DNA from: Anaeramoeba flamelloides
Taxonomy: Eukaryota; Metamonada; Anaeramoebidae
Assembly: GCA_027625915.1 (NCBI GenBank)
Contig: JANTQA010000036.1
Coordinates: 3,529,501-3,593,500, forward strand
DNA: 64,000 bases
Direction of reading: 5' to 3'
Notes under the pieces: model-generated
The model's input: only the letters and a program-made list of their open reading frames with translations
The model's database searches: none
Told to the model about the DNA's origin: nothing
Shown here: positions 57,691-64,000 of the stretch, piece by piece
How the letters are laid out: every line of letters begins with the position of its first letter
Numbering within the stretch: the stretch's first letter is position 1
Program-made: the position numbers and the translations under genes

Positions 57691-57769
57691 ATTTTAGTTT
57701 AAGTGCCCAAATTTAAATATTTTTTTTACTGTTGTAAATATTTTTTATTTTCAATTTAATATTATAGGC

Positions 57770-59330
57770 GAGTTCGATAATTTTTCAAAAGGTTTATTGT
57801 AGGTTTTCTGCTAATTTCTTTACAGTAATCAAAAGAAATATTTTCGAAATTTTTATTATTTAAAATAATTATTGTTGAATATTTTCTATTTTTATTTATT
57901 AAGTCCCAATATTTTTTGTTTAAATTCAAATTCCACTTTGATTTAATTTATTATTTTATACCATTTTTTTTGGTGTTGGTTTTTTTTATTAGATAAATTA
58001 ATTTTTTTTTCAAAAGTAAATTTTTAATTAAATTAAATAATTCTTCATTTTCTTTTTCAATTTTATACACTATTCTTTCTTTTTGTAAAAATGATTTTTT
58101 AAATTTTTTAAAAGTTAATATTTTATTATCAAAGAATTTGTTAATTTTAGTCTGAAATAAACAAGTATTTGGAAATAATATTTTTTTTTTTTTTTAATTT
58201 CCAATTTAGGGCTTGAAAAAAAAAAGATTATCACAGTGTGGTAACTTAATTCGTTATATATACGTTTTGATTTTTTGGGAATTGAATTTTATTATTTGTT
58301 AATAAAAAAAAAAAAAAATCAATATTGTTATTATTTTTGTTTGGTTTATTGTTCACGGTTATTAAAAATAATTGGTTAATGCATTTTTTAAATTTTAATT
58401 TTTATTTAAATTAAAATCTTCACCAATTGCTACAGTATGAAATTGATATAAAGTTGAAAATTTATATAAAATTTTTTAAATTATAATAAGTGTTTATTTC
58501 TTTTTGTAAATATTGATAATAATAGAATTACATAAATTGATTTCCATAAAATACCTATATGTGGTATTGATATTTCTCTAATAAAATCAGTAAAAATATT
58601 TATATATAATCATTAATTCACCAGTTTGATTTTTCATGTGAATTTTTAATTATTAAGTTATAATATATGAAAAATGGTTTTTGTGATATTTTTGTTTCTT
58701 GGATTCAGCAAATATCTGCCTTGTGAAATTCTAAAAAAATTACTAAAAAGTTTTTTTATATTCATTATTTACACCTCTATAACATTAAAACTTGATATAT
58801 TTAAATATATTAACTTTTTTTTTTTTTCTGATATTTTTATTTCTTCCTCTTATTAAGAATTCTTTTTTTGAGGGGATTTTTATTATCAAATTATTAAATT
58901 TCTCGGAATAGGATTAATAGTCTTTTTGAAATTTAATTTATATTTGTAAATATTTTTTTGTAAATCCCATATTTCAATCATATTTTGGACTTATCTTAAA
59001 TATCTTGTCACTGAATTATTTTGGATCTAATTAAATTTATTTCGTACGTTAAAATATTCTCTTGTTAGAATAAAAATTTATTGTTTGGATTGTTGTTATT
59101 TAATTTAATATTATTTTAATCTGGGGTATTGCTTTCTTGAGAATCATTTTTTTATCCTAGTTAATTGAATTTTTTAAAATAATTGCAAGAAAATAAAAAA
59201 ATTCTTTTTGAATTTTTTTTGTATCTGAAAATTTATAATCCTTAGAGGATGATTAAAATATATTCTTAATAATTTTTTTGATTAGATAATCAATTTGGTT
59301 AGATTTGGTATCAACCCAAAAGAAGTTTAT
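57770..59330 (-). mobile_element. Decayed LINE: endonuclease end and linker
   Basis: Minus-strand frames near 59320-59200 read VDTKSNQIDYLIKK and FSDTKKIQ, like the IDY...SDH end of a LINE endonuclease. Near 58180-57770 they read KKFKKSFLQKERIVYKIEKE and YWDLINKNRKYSTIIILNN, then SFDYCKEISRK, like the linker before the RT. Stops and shifts are frequent. The assignment rests on short motifs. The middle (58200-58860) is AT-rich and unassigned. Confidence 0.45.
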
Positions 59331-59688
59331 TTTGTAGCGTTTGAATCTTGGTGATGAGAATGGTGTTCAATTTTGGGATTGTGGACAGCAGTAAATCAGG
59401 TAATATTTTTGTTGTATAAATTTTAAAAGATAAAATTCTATATCACTCAATTTATGGTTTTTTTCACTTGACTGGAATTGTTTTTTTTTTTTTTTTTTTT
59501 GTAATTTGAATGAATGGTATGTAGATGATTTCCTTTTACAATTGTTTATACCTAGTAAATAAAACAGAAATTACGATTAATTTTTTTTTTTTTCAAAATA
59601 AATAAGTGGGTTTGTGTCTTGCCTTTTTGAAAAGATTTGATTTCCAGAAAAATCAAAATTCTTGAATTGTTGCTTGTATAATTATAAT
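59331..59688. other. 3' flank of the POLD2 gene
   Basis: AT-rich with T-runs at about 59480-59500 and 59580-59594. No separate feature was seen. Confidence 0.5.
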
Positions 59689-61131
59689 TTAAAAATCAAA
59701 AGAAATTGTTGAACAGTCTAATGAATCAAGATCAACAAGAACGATTTGTGAAGTTTTAGAAAAGTTGGGGACGAATATTGACAAAACGGATTGCTCTCCT
59801 GTGAGTATGTTCTGGTATTTTTTGATACCTGATTTGAAATGATCGTGGTTACCTGAAAAATATACGTTGGGGCATTTTTCAATAATAAAAGGGTCCGATT
59901 TCTGGTAGGGGTAGCAAGGTAAAGTATCGGGGCAAGAGGGTGAAATGTTGCCGTAGTTTAAAGTGTTTTGGAAAATATTAAATTTCTGTTCAGTGTTCTG
60001 AATTTTTTCTGTGGGGTAATACTTTATTGTGTCCGCAAGGCATTCCCCAGAGGAGCCAAGGAATTGGATGTTTTCAATTTTGCAGTTATAAGGGTTTGTC
60101 ACTCGATTTAGCCTTTTATTTTGGCAAGCAGTGGGTATTAGCAGTCTATGCCACCTTTGTTGAGGCAAGCTTAAATTTGTAGGATCTTGTGCTCCTGGCA
60201 TTAAGTCAACGTCGATCGAAGAACACAGACGAGTTAAAAACAAGTCCACTTTTTCTGTATTTTCCGCTATTAAGCAATTGTTTTTTTTGCGATATTCAAA
60301 AGTCGTCGACTTTTGGTTGATCCTTTTTTGAATACCCGATCGAGCTAATGTCCCCCCACAAATAATTACTCTTACAATTTTTGCTTGGAATGCCAATTCT
60401 CTCTTTTCTCCCAAGTTTCCTGTTAAATAGTCCAATAATAACTCCTGTTTCAAATCAGTTTCTTTAGTGTCGCCATTGATCGACAACCCAGAAACCATTG
60501 CAACCAGTTTTTTTGTTCCTGTTTTTGTTTTTTTTAAGGACAGTGGCTTTTGGATTGGGAGCCCTGGGAGGCAATAGTCAAATACTACAAATCGTTTTGA
60601 TTCAATTTTGCCTTTAATAGCTAAGGTGACGCCTGTAATAAGGTGTTCGGAATTTTGTTCATTTTCATTTTCATCTTCATTCTCTTTCCTCTCGAATACT
60701 AATTCAATACAGCTCTCTTTGTCCTCCAAAAAATATTTTTGTTCTTTTGAATAATAATTGTCAACTTGTAAATCACTATAGCTTTTTTCTTCAACATTTT
60801 GATATCCAAAAGTGTATTCGTTTAAGATTTCTAAGCTATTGTTTGATCTTATTGTTATTGTCCCAATTAAGATCACAAAGCACTCATTTTCAAAATTCTG
60901 TTGCTCTTCAAATAAAACAGTAATTGAATTCAATAAAATTGTCTGTTCGTTTGTTTTGTTTTCTTTGATTTCGTCAATCCATTTACGTTGCGATTGCTCC
61001 TCTAAAATTTCTTGGAAATACTTTAATCGTTTTTGGTACAGGGTTGAATATTCTTGGTAATTTTCAGAAACAATTTTCCTTTCAAATCTTTGGTTGAGTT
61101 TTTTATATAAGGTGCTGTGTCTGTTGAACAT
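59689..61131 (-). CDS. POLD2: DNA polymerase delta small subunit (B-subunit), single exon, 480 aa
   Basis: The best start is the ATG at 61131 (MFNRHSTLYKKLNQRF), which lines up with the family N-terminus; the frame stays open upstream to beyond 61179 without another ATG. An OB fold spans roughly residues 64-195. The inactive phosphoesterase-like domain follows, with VAMVSGLSINGD at about 210, MPGAQDPTNLSLPQQ at about 311, VTNPYNCKIENIQFLGSSGE at about 344, SCPDTLPCYPYQKSDPFI at about 399 and CPNVYFSGN at about 420. These are the conserved POLD2/Pol31 blocks. It bridges the catalytic subunit and the PCNA-binding subunit in lagging-strand synthesis. Length is close to the human protein (469 aa). 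An acidic Glu/Asn insert (about 150-162) is lineage-specific. Confidence 0.96.
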   Translation of the reverse strand: MFNRHSTLYKKLNQRFERKIVSENYQEYSTLYQKRLKYFQEILEEQSQRKWIDEIKENKTNEQTILLNSITVLFEEQQNFENECFVILIGTITIRSNNSLEILNEYTFGYQNVEEKSYSDLQVDNYYSKEQKYFLEDKESCIELVFERKENEDENENEQNSEHLITGVTLAIKGKIESKRFVVFDYCLPGLPIQKPLSLKKTKTGTKKLVAMVSGLSINGDTKETDLKQELLLDYLTGNLGEKRELAFQAKIVRVIICGGTLARSGIQKRINQKSTTFEYRKKNNCLIAENTEKVDLFLTRLCSSIDVDLMPGAQDPTNLSLPQQRWHRLLIPTACQNKRLNRVTNPYNCKIENIQFLGSSGECLADTIKYYPTEKIQNTEQKFNIFQNTLNYGNISPSCPDTLPCYPYQKSDPFIIEKCPNVYFSGNHDHFKSGIKKYQNILTGEQSVLSIFVPNFSKTSQIVLVDLDSLDCSTISFDF

Positions 61132-61260
61132 TTCTGATTTTTGATTAAAAGAAAAAAAATGATTCAAATTGAGAGACAATTCGAAATAAAGTGTCTTGTT
61201 AGTTTTGATTACCCCTGATCTTTTTCTGAAAATGTAAACTTTATCCCTTGGTGTGTATTT
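61132..61260 (-). promoter_or_regulatory. 5' flank of POLD2 with in-frame open extension
   Basis: The POLD2 frame stays open upstream, and TTTTCAG near 61229 could be a splice acceptor, so a short upstream coding exon cannot be excluded. No other promoter signal is visible. Confidence 0.3.
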
Positions 61261-64000
61261 TGTAAAGTTATTAATAATTACTTACTATTTTTTGAACTTA
61301 TCTTTTAAATCAGGTTTATTCTTGTTTTTTTATTTTAAGGGAAACACTACATAATAATTTTATCTAAAATTCAAGTATGTTGTTGTTGGGGGTCAATATA
61401 TTTCAGTTCCCACCCTTAGAGTGTCTCCCCAAAAATAGATTAGTTTTATTGTTAAAGGTTTGTTTTTTTAAAAATTTCAAATTTCAAGACAAGGAAAATT
61501 ATTTCAAAAAAAAATCTCTAAATTTTATATTTTTGAAATACACTCATATAATAAACACTATTATACATAACAATTTTCAAAAAGGTTTTCAACTTTAATA
61601 GATATTAATAGGAATTGAAAAAAAAATGTAATTTTTCTGTAATAATTTTTTCATTTTTAATTGTAAACTTTTTGAATTTTTTAATTGACTTATTGGAGAT
61701 TATTGGAATCTATTTTTTTAATAATCTAAAAAGTAACATATTTTTCATTTTTAAAATAGCACAAAATATTTCAATCAAAAGATATCGCTAAATTAAATTG
61801 AAAATCTGATTTTTTTCCTGTTTTTGGGATATTTTTTATCATTTTATTTTTTTACATGTTTGTGTTTTTATATACATTCCTGATTGTTTTCTGTAAATTA
61901 TTTTAACATTTATTCTTTTTTCAATCTTAATTTTCAATCAAAAATTAATTCTTTTCAACTTTTTTCATTAAAAAAATACCCCAAAAATAGGTGTTTTTTT
62001 CAAAAGTCGGTATTTTTGAAAAGGGGGGTATTCGGATTTTCATGAGTTTAAAAGATATCCTTTTTTTATTACATAAAATTATAATAACTTTAAAAAAATA
62101 ATTTATAAAAGAAGTATAACTGGAATCCAATATATAGTACTGGCTAACTGTAATTTTCAGTGTTTAAATTTTCCTTGTAGTGTTGTAAGGTGAGAAATTT
62201 GAAGTGATTGAATTTTTGTTTTCTAATTCAAAGGGTATAGATATGTATCATCTAGGTGTATTAAGTTGAATGATTTAATTCTTATTTTAATAATCTAAAA
62301 AATGAGATTTGTTATATATTTTAAAAAGTTGATCTCTTCAAATAAAACCTACAGATTCTTATATTTATCAAAAAAAAAATAAAATTCTAATGAAAATCAG
62401 TATATCATGAATAATTTGAAGTTTCTAAAGTGGTAAAATTTAAACCTTTTATATATTATCCAAGATGTGTATTTTTCAAAAGTAATTTGTCATATGAGAA
62501 AGGTTGTTACATTCAAATTTAATTTTTAATTAGAACAATCAAATTTAACTTAGTAGTTGTCGAGTACTAAGAGATTTATTTTTTTTTTTTTTTTTTTTTT
62601 TCATGAAAGAAAGTGTTTTATTTTTTATTTTGGCTACTTGGAATTTGTTTTGTGTTTTTTTATTTGTTATAATTAAAAAAGATATTATTTTATAAATTCT
62701 GTTTTGGAAGAAAGATAAAAAAAATATTTTTAAGAAGTAAAACAGAAAAAGCATGATTTTGGTATGAAATTTGAGATCAATTTACTAATTTAGATTAATG
62801 TGTATCAATTATTAAAACATTAAATATGTTTTGGAAAACAACTTATTTAATCTCTTTTTTTTTTCATTTTACAAAAAAAAAAGTTTTTTAATATTTTTAA
62901 ATAGCTTAAAGTTAAAAAATATCATTTTTAGTTGGGCATTTTGAAATATATTTAAAATATATACAAATAATTTACATAAATAATTTAGCATAGTGTTTAT
63001 AATTAAAATTTTCAACATTATTTCTAAAAAAATAAATTATCAAATGAACTTAATATATTCTCTTATGTTGTGAATAAAAAAAATCAAAATAATTTGAACT
63101 TGTTAATAAAAAATTAATCATTTTAATATCATTGATGATTTGGGTAATTTTCTATGTAATTTCCAAACCCGTGAAAATAATCTCAAAATATAAATATTTG
63201 AATTAAAAAAATTTGATATATGAAAAAATAATTGTATTCTTAATTTAATTACAAAAAAAAAAATTTCTTATAGATATCATCCCTATTGTATAATACTTTT
63301 ATTTTTAATTTTTTAATAAAATTCTTAAACAATTTTTTTTGGGACTCTATAAAAAGTGGGTTTTTACTAATTTCAGTCATGTATAAAAAGTATAAAACAA
63401 TTATTTTTTTAAAAATTATGTTTTTGGTAAAAAAGAATTAATTTCTGAGCGTGTCTTTAAAAAGAAATATTTTATTTAAATATTCTTTACAAATATAATA
63501 TATATAATCTGGTATTATAGTTAAAATAATTTAAAAAATAGCAAAAATAAAAATAAAAAAAGGAATTTTTAATAGTTTATCTAACTTTCAATTATTGGGT
63601 TATTTTTCGATATTCATGAAAATTATTATAATGAGAAAATAGGATTATTGGTTTTCTCGGTGAATATCTGGAATTTATGATTTCATCACGAAAAAAGAAT
63701 CCTTTTCACAAACTAAATCATTGATATTGAAAATAACTTAGCCAACTCAAAAAATTGTGATATATTTATATTCTATAAAAAAATCACAAAAAAAAAGTAT
63801 TATAGATATTTTTTTACATATTGTTTAATTTTTATTAACTTTTAAGTCATTTTTCGAACAATAAATTAAAAAAAAATAATTTTATAAATTAATTACAATT
63901 TTTTTTTTGATTTTTATGGTGAATTTGTAATAATTGTGAGTTTTTACTATTATCAAAAATATTTCCAATTGCAAGTGAAAAATACACAAATTGATGATAA
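61261..64000. other. Intergenic, AT-rich, nothing recognised
   Basis: No gene-like frame, RNA gene or repeat shared with the rest of the window was found. It includes a T-run at 62579-62600. The short frames at 61377, 61945 and 62545 look like chance. Confidence 0.5.

Noticed and set aside
60812-61060. 82-codon plus-strand frame
   Set aside because: Antisense shadow of the POLD2 N-terminal region.
1-64000. Bacterial or organelle origin of the window because of the very low GC
   Set aside because: GT..AG introns, LINEs, Tc1 and piggyBac-type elements and eukaryote-only protein families argue for a nuclear chromosome.

Overview
This window looks like nuclear DNA from a very AT-rich protist. 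The signs are spliceosomal GT..AG introns, intron-less Pol III-type tRNA genes, a DNA polymerase delta B-subunit, a MyTH4-RhoGAP protein, a DHHC-type acyltransferase and a TKL-family kinase fused to a beta-helix. No in-frame stop interrupts the recognised exons, so the standard code fits. The very low GC, amoeba-type signalling domains, lysine/glutamate runs and kinase/beta-helix fusion resemble free-living amoebae such as Anaeramoeba; that placement is inference only.

Five protein genes are supported. (1) On the minus strand, from 15218 past the left edge, lies a five-exon gene: an MLKL-like N-terminal helical domain, a complete TKL kinase domain, a Q/E/K linker and a right-handed beta-helix. 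Two of its introns are 5.5 and 6.7 kb, and its exons join in frame only when these introns are removed. (2) On the plus strand at 20018-26406 is a three-exon DHHC-family protein of 331 aa with a 5.2 kb intron, a DHFC active-site motif and missing zinc ligands. (3) On the plus strand at 30888-40070 is a two-exon, 193-aa type I membrane protein with a PPC-like ectodomain; an 8.6 kb intron separates the signal-peptide exon from the rest. (4) On the minus strand at 50457-52781 is a single-exon MyTH4-RhoGAP protein. (5) On the minus strand at 59689-61131 is a single-exon POLD2. Two identical tRNA-Ile(AAT) genes lie in duplicated blocks at 41953 and 45425. A possible orphan signal-peptide exon lies at 40275-40368.

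Much of the remaining DNA, including the large introns, is layered repeats. These include four LINE-type reverse transcriptase fragments, one with a 17-bp target duplication; piggyBac-like elements bounded by TTAA; Tc1/mariner-like elements with TA duplications and CAGT ends; roughly 80-90 bp foldback hairpins; and several unclassified dispersed families. Many elements sit inside others, so relative ages can be read from the nesting.

The genes do not form an operon or an obvious pathway. The MLKL-like/kinase/beta-helix protein is the most interesting coding feature because its N-terminal domain resembles the membrane-damaging domain of the necroptosis executor MLKL. Coordinates of exons come from reading splice signals and phase by eye; repeat borders without a stated target duplication are approximate.
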